DNA from: DATLAN01 sp035527455
Lineage (GTDB): Bacteria > Planctomycetota > Planctomycetia > Pirellulales > Thermoguttaceae
NCBI GenBank assembly: GCA_035527455.1
Contig: DATLAN010000164.1
Coordinates: forward strand, 1-31,489
DNA: 31,489 bases
Direction of reading: 5' to 3'
Shown: positions 15,343 through 23,545 of the stretch, in pieces
Layout of the letters: every line of letters begins with the position of its first letter
Position numbering within the stretch: the first letter of the stretch is position 1
Notes under the pieces: model-generated
Databases searched by the model: none
Seen by the model: the letters and a program-made list of their open reading frames with translations, nothing else
What the model was told of the DNA's origin: nothing
Program-made: the position numbers and the translations under genes

Positions 15343-16695
15343 TCAGTCCCCGCCCTCCGTGCCGGATTGGGCCATACCCCGGGTCCGCGCGTCGATTCGG
15401 CCGGCGGCGTCCTTTTGGATCGTGGCGATCCGCACGGCCGTGGCTTGATTGGCGTTGAGCAACCGGTCGATGTTTTGGGTCACCTGGGCCACCCGAGCCT
15501 GCAAGGCCTCACTGTGAACCGCCAGCGCGTCGCGCTCCTTTTCGACCTCGGCCAACTCTTGCTTGGCCGTGGCCTCGTCACGCGTATAGGCGTCGCGCAG
15601 CTCTTCCGCCTCTTGCCGGGTTTTCCGGTTGATCGCCAATTTGCGGGTGTTGGTTTCGATTTCGTCGGCCAACAGCGTACGTTTGTGGTAGTAGTCGCGG
15701 AAGAGGAGCCGATAATCGCGAAGCGGCCGCAGGTAGGTGCCCGGTTGCCCGTCCTCCGGTTCGCGGTCGACGATCTTGTCTGCATCCACCACGTCCCCGC
15801 TGTCCTCATCTACCCAGACTACTTCGTCGTCTCTTTCCTCCTGCGTCACGTTGACCATCTTCCCGGTGGCGTCCATGTAGGCGTACAGCACGTTTCCCTT
15901 TTCGTCGGTGACCACGACCCTGCCCGATAATCCCCGGGTTTCTGCGTCCTCTTTGGTGATCTTCTGACCGTGGGCGATGTACTCGAGCGCCGACTCTTCC
16001 GGCAAGTACTGTTCTTTCTTTTCTTCATCCCAGTCGGCGAAGACCTCGTAACTGTCGGTGGGCATTCTCTCGTAGAGGACCCACGGGCCGCCGGCGGCGG
16101 CGCTGTCGGAAAGCCGATCGCTTTCGGCGGCAGTCATCTGCATCGCCGGGCCGATGGTGACGCCGCGAGGTTCGGCTCCCGCACCGAGCTGAACGACTCG
16201 CAACTCGCCGAGGTATTCTCCCTGCCCGAGATTGTCTTCCTCGAAAACGTACAAGAGCGTCTTCAGCGCGATTCCGTGTGGATCGGTCGGGATCTGCACC
16301 TCGAACCGGCCGTTGTTTTCGCTCGGGCTGCAATTGAACCAGACGCGGCCGCGGCGAGCCGAATCGGTCAAGTGGTTGTACTGCTTGCGGAGTTCTCGAA
16401 TGCCCGGCGTGGTTTCCGATTCTTCCAGGCCGCTCTTCGCCCTCGTTTCGTTGAACAGGCCGGTGGTGCGGATGGATCGCAGTTCGCTGTCCTCGCCACC
16501 CTCGCGCATGACCACGAGCGTCCCGCCGTCTTGGCACGTCTCGCTGAACTGCTCGCGCACGCCCACGAAGAACTCGTGCCCGTCGGCCAGGTTGTTCCAG
16601 TACTCGTAGGTCTTGACCGTCCGCACGGCCAGGTAGAAGAACGCCGCCGACGCGACGAAAACGAACCCGATCAAGACCTTGTTCCAGATACTCAT
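15343..16695 (-). CDS. Membrane-anchored coiled-coil protein of unknown function
   Basis: I do not recognise this 450-residue protein. It has a single N-terminal transmembrane segment (VLIGFVFVASAAFFYLAVRT), a mixed acidic middle region with beta character (VQIPTDPHGIALKTLLYVFE; GEYLGELRVVQLG; RVVVTDEKGNVLYAYMDATG), and a long C-terminal coiled coil from about residue 340 (HKRTLLADEIETNTRKLAIN; AKQELAEVEKERDALAVHSE; ALQARVAQVTQNIDRLL). Topology suggests most of it lies outside the cytoplasm. The start at 16695 was preferred to 16743 because the anchor then starts close to the N-terminus. It has a strong promoter and stands alone, divergent from the efflux operon. Confidence 0.8.
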   Translation of the reverse strand: MSIWNKVLIGFVFVASAAFFYLAVRTVKTYEYWNNLADGHEFFVGVREQFSETCQDGGTLVVMREGGEDSELRSIRTTGLFNETRAKSGLEESETTPGIRELRKQYNHLTDSARRGRVWFNCSPSENNGRFEVQIPTDPHGIALKTLLYVFEEDNLGQGEYLGELRVVQLGAGAEPRGVTIGPAMQMTAAESDRLSDSAAAGGPWVLYERMPTDSYEVFADWDEEKKEQYLPEESALEYIAHGQKITKEDAETRGLSGRVVVTDEKGNVLYAYMDATGKMVNVTQEERDDEVVWVDEDSGDVVDADKIVDREPEDGQPGTYLRPLRDYRLLFRDYYHKRTLLADEIETNTRKLAINRKTRQEAEELRDAYTRDEATAKQELAEVEKERDALAVHSEALQARVAQVTQNIDRLLNANQATAVRIATIQKDAAGRIDARTRGMAQSGTEGGD

Positions 16696-16762
16696 AGAAT
16701 CTTCGTCCGTCTGTTTCGGGCAGCAAAGAGGTGACTCGCGCAAATCGTTGTTGCCAATCTAG

Positions 16763-16791
16763 ATATTATTCGGGCGTTGCCCAGGTGTCAA
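16763..16791 (-). promoter_or_regulatory. Strong candidate sigma70 promoter for the coiled-coil gene
   Basis: A perfect TTGACA -35 (16786-16791 on the minus strand) is 17 nt from TAATAT (4 of 6). The expected transcript start is near 16756, giving a leader of about 60 nt. It lies in the 347-bp spacer 16696-17042, which otherwise holds only the palindrome at 16875. Confidence 0.6.
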
Positions 16792-16874
16792 GCATCTACC
16801 ATTTCCGCCCCGCTTCCCCAGTCTCGCGAATCCTCCTGTTTTTCTCACCTCATTCGGATGCCCCTATCCGCATA

Positions 16875-16894
16875 ATCGTTCAAGTCTGAACGAT
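16875..16894. promoter_or_regulatory. 20-bp palindrome, candidate MarR operator
   Basis: ATCGTTCA and TGAACGAT are perfect 8-nt inverted repeats with a 4-nt spacer. MarR dimers typically bind palindromes of this size, often in their own divergent promoter region. It lies about 150 nt before the marR-like start and about 100 nt upstream of the opposite promoter's -10. The assignment is inferred from location only. Confidence 0.45.
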
Positions 16895-17042
16895 CCTCGG
16901 TCGAAAGTTTAGCTGGCTGAAGCTTCTCGTCTGCCCAATCCTCGACATGGGCCGCAACTCTGCCACGTAGTAGTCAATCTGGGTTAACTCCAGGTCCTCG
17001 GGACAAACATCCCCCAGCTCGAACTCACAGGAAAACCGGGTT

Positions 17043-17615
17043 TTGGCGGCAATCCCACCGAATCCGAACCACTTCGAATCGAAAGGGCCGGCCACCCAAT
17101 GGGGTGATCTTGCCGAGCGAATCGTGGTGTGTGCCCGATTGCTTCGCGACGATCTCGGTCAGCGGGCAGGACGATGGGACCTTAGCGAGCCGGAATTCTC
17201 CGTCCTATGGATCTGCCGCGAAACGCCGCCGGAGGGGATCGGTCAGAACGAACTGGCCGACAGCCTCGCCATCTCGGCGTCGGCCGTCAGCGGACTGGTC
17301 GAGCGGCTCCGCCGTAGGGGACTGCTGGAAGGGCGTCGTGGCCAATCCGATCGGCGGCGGCAGCTTTGGCGACTCACGCCCGCCGGCCGCAATCAATTGT
17401 ACCAGGTGCTGGCCGACTGGACCGGCCGGTTGCGCGCCGAATTCTCGGCGGTTGCCCTTGACGAGTTGCTTGCGGGGCTGAACCAACTCGACGATACGAT
17501 TCGCGGTCGTGCCGGCAGCCGCCGGCCGGGCAGACGGCTGCGCGAGAAACCCGACTTTCGCACCGCTTCGGGGAGCAAAGCGACATCGGAAGCCAAACGC
17601 GAAGGAGCCGTCTGA
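17043..17615 (+). CDS. MarR family transcriptional regulator
   Basis: This 190-residue winged-helix regulator shows the MarR layout: helix 1 WGDLAERIVVCARLLRDD, then LSEPEFSVLWICRE, the DNA-binding part IGQNELADSLAISASAVSGL followed by VERLRRRGLLEGRRGQSDRR (recognition helix and wing), and RLTPAGRNQLYQVL. A basic, low-complexity tail of about 40 residues follows (GRAGSRRPGRRLREKP). MarR proteins usually repress adjacent transporters until a small ligand binds. The start is a TTG with AGGA about 9 nt before it; no ATG is available, and a GTG at 17124 would remove helix 1. Its TGA overlaps the next ATG (TGATG), so it is translationally coupled to the TolC-like gene. Confidence 0.88.
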   Translation: MAAIPPNPNHFESKGPATQWGDLAERIVVCARLLRDDLGQRAGRWDLSEPEFSVLWICRETPPEGIGQNELADSLAISASAVSGLVERLRRRGLLEGRRGQSDRRRQLWRLTPAGRNQLYQVLADWTGRLRAEFSAVALDELLAGLNQLDDTIRGRAGSRRPGRRLREKPDFRTASGSKATSEAKREGAV

Positions 17616-20464
17616 TGAGTGGCCGCCGGGAACCATCGGGGTGTATCCGCCGAAGAATGTGTGCGACGTTCGCGCTGGGATCGTTGCTGTTGGTCGTCGG
17701 CGGTTGTAGCCGCGCCTATTATCGTCACCAGGCCGATGGCGAAGTCTACGGATTGGTCGATTGTGCGAACCAACAGACCGGCTCTTCGGCGGAGGGTTTC
17801 GGCATCGAGCCGGATCCCGCTTCGCGGATGTTCGATCCGAACAATCCCGACTGCCCTCCGATGCCCCCGGACGATCCGACCTCGCACCGGCTGATGCGCT
17901 GCGTGGACGGCAAGCGGGGCTGGCCCGGCTGGGACCGTTACGGCAGGACGCGCTACGTGGAGAATCCCGATTGGGAACTCTACCTGCCCCGCGAGGAAAA
18001 CGGGGCGGTGGTGCTCGATCGCGAAGGGGCCGTGGAGATGGCCTTGCTGCAATCGCCGGAATATCAGCGGGCTTTGGAGGAACTGTACCTGTCGGCCTTG
18101 CAGGTGACGCTCCAGCGTTTCCAATTCGACACCCAGTTCTTCGGCGGCAACTCGACCTTCTTCACGGCCGACGGGCCCGATCGCGGCGGCGCCGCCTCGA
18201 GCCTGCTGAGGACCGACACCGACCTTCAGATGCGCAAGCTGTTCGCCTCCGGCGGCGAGCTGGTCGTGGGAATGGCCAACTCGCTGGTGTGGCAGTTCGC
18301 CGGCCCGGATACTTACAGTGCCAACACCCTGCTGGATTTTTCCCTGGTGCAGCCGCTCTTGCGGGCCGGCGGCCGGGACGTCGTGCTCGAATCGCTGACC
18401 GACTCCGAGCGGGCCCTGTTGGCCAACGTCCGCCAGATGGAGCGGTTCCGCCGCGGCTTCTACACCCAGGTCGTCACGGGCCGCAGCCCGGGCGCGACGC
18501 CGTCCCGCGGCGGCATTGGGATCGTCTCGCCCGGCGGCGGTGCAATCGGAGGGGCCGGGGGCTATTTCGGACTGCTGGAAGAGCAACTGCGGATTCGCAA
18601 CCGCCGCGCGAACGTGGCCGGACTGCGTGAAAGCCTCCAACGGCTGGAGACCCTCTACGAAGGCGGAGCCATCAGGGCCTACCAGGTCGGTTTCACGCGA
18701 CAGGGACTCTACCGGACCCAAAGCACGTTGCTTTCGGAAGTCGCGGCGTACGAGAACCGGCTCGACGCGTACAAGATCAACCTCGGGCTGCCGCCGCAAC
18801 TGGACGTCAGGATCGAAGATTCCCTGCTGAACCGGTTCGAGTTGATTCGTCCGGAAATGACCGAAACTCAGGACGCGATCACCGAATTCCTGTCCGGCCT
18901 GCGTGCCCGGACCGAGGCCGGCCGGTTCGAACTGGGAGAAGAAGAGTTCGGCGCGCTGAATTCCCTCGGACGGCAGATCGTGACCCAATTGGACGTGGTC
19001 GAAGGCGACTTCGAGACGTTGCTCGACGTGCTGCCGCAGAGGAGTCGCCGGCTGCAGCAGTTGTCCTCGCGCGAAGAGTTCCGAAACGGCGACGTCGATT
19101 CCCGCGTGGCCGACGTCAAGGTGCTCTACCAGCGTGTCTTCGAACTCTCCGCCGAAAAGGAAGGAATCGACGCCGCCCAGACGCGGGCCCAGTGGTTATT
19201 CGAACTCTGCCACGAATCCGAAGGCATCGAGGGCGCCATGGAACTGGCCGAACTGCTGGTCAAGTCCACCTTCGGATTGCAGGGAGGACTGGAGAAAGTC
19301 CGAACGGCCACCGATCTGGCCGGACGGCTGGTCGAAGTCTGCGAGAAAATGGCAGGACGCGAGGCTGCCGTGGAACTGGCCGAACGGTTGAAGGCCAGAC
19401 TGGTCGAACTGGAAGAAGCAGAAATCATCATCGATATCGGCGAAGCAGAAGACGACGCCGACCGACGAGCGGAGGATCGGGCCGGGCTGGAAGACGCATT
19501 GGCGAAGACCTTGGCCGAAATCGAGCAGTTCCCGCAAATCGTCGCCCAAGCGGCCGCCCAGGGCGATCCCACGGTCGAAACCCTGCACGAAGATTTGATC
19601 GATCTGGTCGATCGTCTCTCGGGCCAGGCCCTGGAACTGTCGCTGATCCAAGCCGGAGCGCGACTCGACTCGATCATGCTCGAACCGATCGAAATGACCT
19701 CCGAGAAGGCGTTGGAGATTGCCCGCGAGAACCGTCGCGACTGGAAGAACGTCCGGGCGGCGCTGGTCGACGTCTGGCGGCAGATCACCGTGGCGGCCGA
19801 GGATTTGGAAAGCGACTTGGACGTGGTCTTCAGCGGGGACATCGACACCCAAGACAACAATCCGGTCCGCTTCCGCGGCACCACGGGACGGCTCCGCGTG
19901 GGATTGGAGTTCGACGCTCCCTTGACGCGCCTGGCCGAGCGCAACACCTATCGGCAAACCCTGATCAACTACCATCGGACGCGTCGGGAGTATTACCAGT
20001 TCGAGGACCAGATCGCTGAAGGTCTCCGAGATACGATTCGTACGGTCCGTCTAAACCAACTGAACTTCGAAGTGCAGCGGACGGCCGTCTTCCTAGCCAT
20101 AGACCAGGTGGACGAAGCCCGGCTCCGCCTGGATGATCCGCGCCCCACGGAACTCGGCGGCAATACGGGCCGAGATCTCGTCGACGCCTTGAGCGGGTTG
20201 CTCGACGCGCAGAACAACTTCCTGGGAGTCTGGGTCAACCAGGAAGCCCTGCGGATGAACCTGGACTTCGACTTGGGCACCATGGAGTTGGACGGTCGCG
20301 GCCTCTGGGTCGATCCGGGGCCGCTCGATCCGACCGACGGGGAAGACGCTTTCTCAGAGCAGCCTGCCATGCCCGGCCAAGATCCCATGCTGTGGATGCC
20401 GGAGGAAATCCTCACGCCGGCAGGTTCTCCGTTGCCGGAGCCCGTCGAGGCGCCGATGCCTTGA
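17615..20464 (+). CDS. TolC-like outer-membrane efflux lipoprotein with long helical insertion
   Basis: This 949-residue protein has a lipobox (LLLVVGGC, Cys31) and two outer-membrane-efflux repeats. The first spans about residues 130-400 (LDREGAVEMALLQSPEYQRA; RKLFASGGELVVGMANSL; LDFSLVQPLLRAGGRDVVLE; LETLYEGGAIRAYQVGF), the second about 685-870 (SEKALEIARENRRDWKNVRA; LVDVWRQITVAAEDLESDLD; LRVGLEFDAPLTRLAERNTY). TolC-type proteins are about 450-500 residues; the excess is a 250-residue acidic helical block (about 430-680) between the halves, plus a Pro-rich tail. It should trimerise as the outer-membrane duct for the downstream MFP/ABC pump. A good AAGGAG precedes the start, and the gene overlaps marR. 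Confidence 0.9.
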   Translation: MSGRREPSGCIRRRMCATFALGSLLLVVGGCSRAYYRHQADGEVYGLVDCANQQTGSSAEGFGIEPDPASRMFDPNNPDCPPMPPDDPTSHRLMRCVDGKRGWPGWDRYGRTRYVENPDWELYLPREENGAVVLDREGAVEMALLQSPEYQRALEELYLSALQVTLQRFQFDTQFFGGNSTFFTADGPDRGGAASSLLRTDTDLQMRKLFASGGELVVGMANSLVWQFAGPDTYSANTLLDFSLVQPLLRAGGRDVVLESLTDSERALLANVRQMERFRRGFYTQVVTGRSPGATPSRGGIGIVSPGGGAIGGAGGYFGLLEEQLRIRNRRANVAGLRESLQRLETLYEGGAIRAYQVGFTRQGLYRTQSTLLSEVAAYENRLDAYKINLGLPPQLDVRIEDSLLNRFELIRPEMTETQDAITEFLSGLRARTEAGRFELGEEEFGALNSLGRQIVTQLDVVEGDFETLLDVLPQRSRRLQQLSSREEFRNGDVDSRVADVKVLYQRVFELSAEKEGIDAAQTRAQWLFELCHESEGIEGAMELAELLVKSTFGLQGGLEKVRTATDLAGRLVEVCEKMAGREAAVELAERLKARLVELEEAEIIIDIGEAEDDADRRAEDRAGLEDALAKTLAEIEQFPQIVAQAAAQGDPTVETLHEDLIDLVDRLSGQALELSLIQAGARLDSIMLEPIEMTSEKALEIARENRRDWKNVRAALVDVWRQITVAAEDLESDLDVVFSGDIDTQDNNPVRFRGTTGRLRVGLEFDAPLTRLAERNTYRQTLINYHRTRREYYQFEDQIAEGLRDTIRTVRLNQLNFEVQRTAVFLAIDQVDEARLRLDDPRPTELGGNTGRDLVDALSGLLDAQNNFLGVWVNQEALRMNLDFDLGTMELDGRGLWVDPGPLDPTDGEDAFSEQPAMPGQDPMLWMPEEILTPAGSPLPEPVEAPMP

Positions 20465-20616
20465 TCCCCGCCCTGGTGGACCGGCCTTCTCATTCCGGCG
20501 TCACTTTGCGACGGCGCGGGCAATCCGCGCTTCTGGAATCGACGTAAGCGTATTGTCACAAGTGACTTCCGGCCTTTGATCCCGGAAATGCTCCGTCGGC
20601 GGTTTCTGAGGGGTTG

Positions 20617-20643
20617 CGTGGGGATACCGGCAAGTACCCCACG
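20617..20643 (+). promoter_or_regulatory. Intercistronic hairpin before the membrane-fusion protein gene
   Basis: CGTGGGG(A)TAC and GTACCCCACG form a 10-bp stem with one bulged A and the loop CGGCAA. It lies in the 312-nt gap between the TolC-like and fusion-protein genes, just before an internal promoter. There is no T run. It could be a partial terminator or RNA-processing site. No gene is seen in the gap. Confidence 0.45.
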
Positions 20644-20660
20644 GCGATGGGGTCTCCGTC

Positions 20661-20689
20661 GTGACAAGCGTGCAGCCATCGATTAGAAT
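20661..20689 (+). promoter_or_regulatory. Internal promoter for the MFP-ABC-permease genes
   Basis: GTGACA (5 of 6) and TAGAAT (5 of 6) are spaced by exactly 17 nt, about 88 nt before the start at 20777. This would let the inner-membrane part of the pump be made independently of the MarR/TolC-like transcript. Confidence 0.55.
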
Positions 20690-20776
20690 GAGAGGATACC
20701 CGGAACTTTCCCGCCCTCCCCTTGTGACCTGCCGACTTTGTTCCTCGCGGGGCCAAGCGCTAAGGAGATCTTTCCG

Positions 20777-22789
20777 ATGGCCCGATCGCACTCCAGCCTT
20801 CGACACCGCCGCGGGTTCGCCTACGGCGGATTGCCCGTCGTGCTGACGGTGGTGGCCGCGGTGATCGTGGTGGCGGCCGTGATGGCAGCCCGGTGGGGAT
20901 TTTCGTCGCAGGAAGACGAAGACCTGATGATGCACGTGGTCAAGCCAGGGGAGTTCATTCACGACATTACCGAACGAGGCAACATCGAAAGTGCCAACAA
21001 CATCGAGATCGTGTGCAAGGTGAAACCGACGAACTATTCGGGAACCGCGATTGCGTGGGTCGCTCCCGAGGGTACCGTGATCGGGCCCGAAGACTGCCTG
21101 CCCGAGGGACTAAAAATCACCTACGAAATGATCGAGAAGCTCGAGGAACTCGAACCCCCCGCGGACACGGCGGGCCCGCGAACCACCGCGCTTCAGCCGG
21201 CGGATGGCCAACCGACAGTCGCGGCGACCGAACCGACGGTCGCCGAATTTCCGGATTCCGAGATCGGCATCGACGCGAGTGCCTCCGAGCCACCGGCGAT
21301 TACGATCGACGAGCTGCGCAAGAAGATGATCCTCGTGAGATTCGATTCGGTGGCGCTGAAGAACGATCGGATTCAGCAGGAGATCGTTTACCAAAACAGT
21401 ACGGCGGCCGTGATCCAGGCCCAAAATGCCCTGGAGACGGCAAAGATCGCGAAAGACGAATACATCGAAGGTTCATACCAAGAAGCCGTGTTGGCCAAGA
21501 AGATCCAGATCAAAGAGGCCGACGTGGAAATCCTCCAGGCAAAACAGGACCTCAGCTTCAGCGAGAAGCTGTACCGCAAGGGTTATGCCACCAAGGACCA
21601 GTTGGAAAACGACCGCACCAAGCTGATGAAGGCGCAGAACCAGTTGGAACTGCTCCAAAAGGAACTGGAGGTCCTGGAAAAATACACCAAGGAAAAAAGG
21701 GCCAAGGAGCTGGAAGCCGACATCATTTCGGCCGAAGCCAAATGGAAGGCCGACCAGGCCAGCAACAGGCTCGACAAGGAGAAACTCGACGACGTCGAGC
21801 AGCAGATCGCCAACTGCACGATCTTCGCCACCATGCCCGGCGAAGTGGTCTACGCCAACGAAGAAGGTCACCACGGGCAGGGCGAGGTGGTGATCCAGGA
21901 GGGCACTTCGATTCGCTTCAACCAAAAGATCATTCGGCTTCCGGACCCGACGCAAATGCAGGTGAAGGCCAAGATCAGCGAGGGCAAGATCTCTCTGGTC
22001 AAAGTAGGCCAGCAAGTGACCATTCGGCTGGACGCCTTCTCCGACCTGGAGTTGACGGGAAAGGTGAAGGAAGTCAGCGAGTATCCCGCCGGGACGGGCT
22101 TTTTCTCGTCGGCCGTGCGGGAATACGAGACGATCATTGAGATCCAGGCTCCCCCTCGCGACATTCGACCGGGCATGAACGCCGAGGTCAAGATCCGCGT
22201 GAATCGTCTGCCCAACGTGCTCCAGGTGCCGGTCCAAACGATTATCGAGCACAGCAAGAAACTCTACTGCGTAGTCCGCGGCGAGGACGGTCTGGAGAAG
22301 CGAGAAGTCACCATCGGCGCCAGCAACGACAAGTTCGTCGTGATCGAAACAGGACTCGAGAAAGACGAAAAGGTCGTCCAGAACGCCGCCAAGTACCGGG
22401 AACAGGTCGGATTGGGAGAGGACAAAGAGCGTGAGCACGAGCAAGGCGTGACGGAAGAGGAATCGTCGGAAGACGGGGTGGATCGCCAAGGCGCACCGCC
22501 GGCCGGCGCCCGGCCGGGTGGCGACCCCGCGGGCAAGCAAGAGGGCGCCGCCGCCGGGCAAACCAGACCCGATCCCGCCGCGATCGTCGCCAAGATATTC
22601 CAGGAAAACGACAAGAACGGCAACGGGAAACTGGAAGAGGACGAAGTCTCCGGGCCCATGCAATCCCGCTTCGCCGAAGCCGATACCGACGGCGACGGAG
22701 GCATCAGCCGTCAGGAATTGTCCGCCTCCATGCGCAACATGATGTCGGCCGGAGGACGCGGAGGACGCCCGACCGGAGGAAACCCATGA
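20777..22789 (+). CDS. MacA-type membrane-fusion protein with C-terminal EF-hand pair
   Basis: This 670-residue periplasmic adaptor (HlyD/MacA family) links the inner-membrane pump to the TolC-like duct. A transmembrane anchor lies at about residues 18-38. The lipoyl-type half-motif IAWVAPEGTVIG is followed by an approximately 80-residue Pro/Thr-rich insertion before the usual ILVRFDSVALKNDRI. A long coiled-coil hairpin (LETAKIAKDEYIEGSYQEAV; KLMKAQNQLELLQKELEVLE) leads to FATMPGEVVYAN and the beta-barrel and membrane-proximal domains (VKAKISEGKISLVKVGQQVT; RPGMNAEVKIRV). After an acidic, Pro/Gly-rich linker come two canonical calcium loops, DKNGNGKLEEDE (612-623) and DTDGDGGISRQE (636-647). 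EF-hands are unusual on this family. The start has AAGGAG at 9 nt; the stop overlaps the ATPase gene by 4 nt. Confidence 0.92.
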   Translation: MARSHSSLRHRRGFAYGGLPVVLTVVAAVIVVAAVMAARWGFSSQEDEDLMMHVVKPGEFIHDITERGNIESANNIEIVCKVKPTNYSGTAIAWVAPEGTVIGPEDCLPEGLKITYEMIEKLEELEPPADTAGPRTTALQPADGQPTVAATEPTVAEFPDSEIGIDASASEPPAITIDELRKKMILVRFDSVALKNDRIQQEIVYQNSTAAVIQAQNALETAKIAKDEYIEGSYQEAVLAKKIQIKEADVEILQAKQDLSFSEKLYRKGYATKDQLENDRTKLMKAQNQLELLQKELEVLEKYTKEKRAKELEADIISAEAKWKADQASNRLDKEKLDDVEQQIANCTIFATMPGEVVYANEEGHHGQGEVVIQEGTSIRFNQKIIRLPDPTQMQVKAKISEGKISLVKVGQQVTIRLDAFSDLELTGKVKEVSEYPAGTGFFSSAVREYETIIEIQAPPRDIRPGMNAEVKIRVNRLPNVLQVPVQTIIEHSKKLYCVVRGEDGLEKREVTIGASNDKFVVIETGLEKDEKVVQNAAKYREQVGLGEDKEREHEQGVTEEESSEDGVDRQGAPPAGARPGGDPAGKQEGAAAGQTRPDPAAIVAKIFQENDKNGNGKLEEDEVSGPMQSRFAEADTDGDGGISRQELSASMRNMMSAGGRGGRPTGGNP

Positions 22790-23502
22790 CGCCGGCCGCC
22801 GCCTTTCATCAGGTCACCAAAGAATACGTCATGGACAGCGAGATCGTCCGGGCGCTGCGCGGGGTGAGCGTGGAAGTTCCCGAGGGCGACTACGTGGCGA
22901 TCATGGGCGCTTCCGGATCGGGCAAGAGCACCCTGCTGAATCTGCTGGGATGCCTCGACCGGCCCACCGCGGGCACGATCTACCTGGGCGGCGAAGACGT
23001 CAGCCGGATGACCGACGACCAGCTTTCCGAGATCCGCGCCTCGCGCATCGGGTTCGTCTTCCAGTCGTACAACCTGATTCCGCAACTGACCGTGCAGGAG
23101 AACATCGAAGTTCCCCTGTACTACCAGAAACGCTTGACGACCAAAGACCGCAGCCGCAGCCTCGAACTGGCCGACATGGTGGGCCTGAGCGATCGGCTCA
23201 AACACCGCCCCACGCAACTCTCCGGCGGACAACAGCAGCGGGTCGCCATCGCCCGAAGCCTGGTCAACGACCCCTACTTCATCCTTGCCGACGAGCCCAC
23301 CGGAAACCTCGATTCGGCCACCACCCGAGAAATCCTCGAATTGTTGGGCGGACTGAACCAACAAGGCAAGACCATCATCATGGTCACCCACGAACCCGAC
23401 GTAGGCGCCCGCGCCAAACGCATCATCCGACTCAAAGACGGCACCATCCTCTCCGACGAACGAAAAGAAGAAGCGATCCCAAATCCCAAATCCGAAATCT
23501 GA
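22786..23502 (+). CDS. ABC transporter ATP-binding protein (MacB/LolD type)
   Basis: This 238-residue ATPase powers the adjacent permease. Walker A is GASGSGKST (residues 41-49), the signature LSGGQQQRVAIARSL starts at 145, Walker B is YFILADEPTGNLD with Asp169-Glu170, and the switch His is in VTHEPDVG. The Q-loop is FQSYNLIPQL. Sequence type matches the MacB/LolD/FtsE group used with FtsX-fold permeases. The ATGA overlap with the fusion-protein gene implies coupled translation. The last residues (NPKSEI) are encoded by a 7-nt microsatellite that runs on to the permease start, so the native C-terminus has probably been replaced or extended by repeat growth. Confidence 0.95.
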   Translation: MTPAAAFHQVTKEYVMDSEIVRALRGVSVEVPEGDYVAIMGASGSGKSTLLNLLGCLDRPTAGTIYLGGEDVSRMTDDQLSEIRASRIGFVFQSYNLIPQLTVQENIEVPLYYQKRLTTKDRSRSLELADMVGLSDRLKHRPTQLSGGQQQRVAIARSLVNDPYFILADEPTGNLDSATTREILELLGGLNQQGKTIIMVTHEPDVGARAKRIIRLKDGTILSDERKEEAIPNPKSEI

Positions 23503-23539
23503 AATCTGAAATCTGAAATCCTAAATCTGAAATCCTAAA
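23477..23539. repeat. Nine-unit heptanucleotide tandem repeat (TCTGAAA variants)
   Basis: Exactly nine 7-nt units run in order: TCCCAAA twice, TCCGAAA, TCTGAAA three times, TCCTAAA, TCTGAAA, TCCTAAA. The first units encode the C-terminus and stop of the ATPase gene; the rest fill nearly all of the 43-nt gap before the permease ATG at 23546. Confidence 0.95.
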
Positions 23540-23545
23540 TCCCCC

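Noticed and set aside
16880..17095. 71-codon minus-strand frame in the marR upstream region with protein-like composition
   Set aside because: It overlaps the marR start, has no ribosome-binding site that I can see, and overlaps the candidate operator; no family resemblance.
23503..23545. Separate promoter or leader before the MacB-like permease
   Set aside because: The gap is almost entirely microsatellite with no promoter-like pair; cotranscription with the ATPase is simpler.
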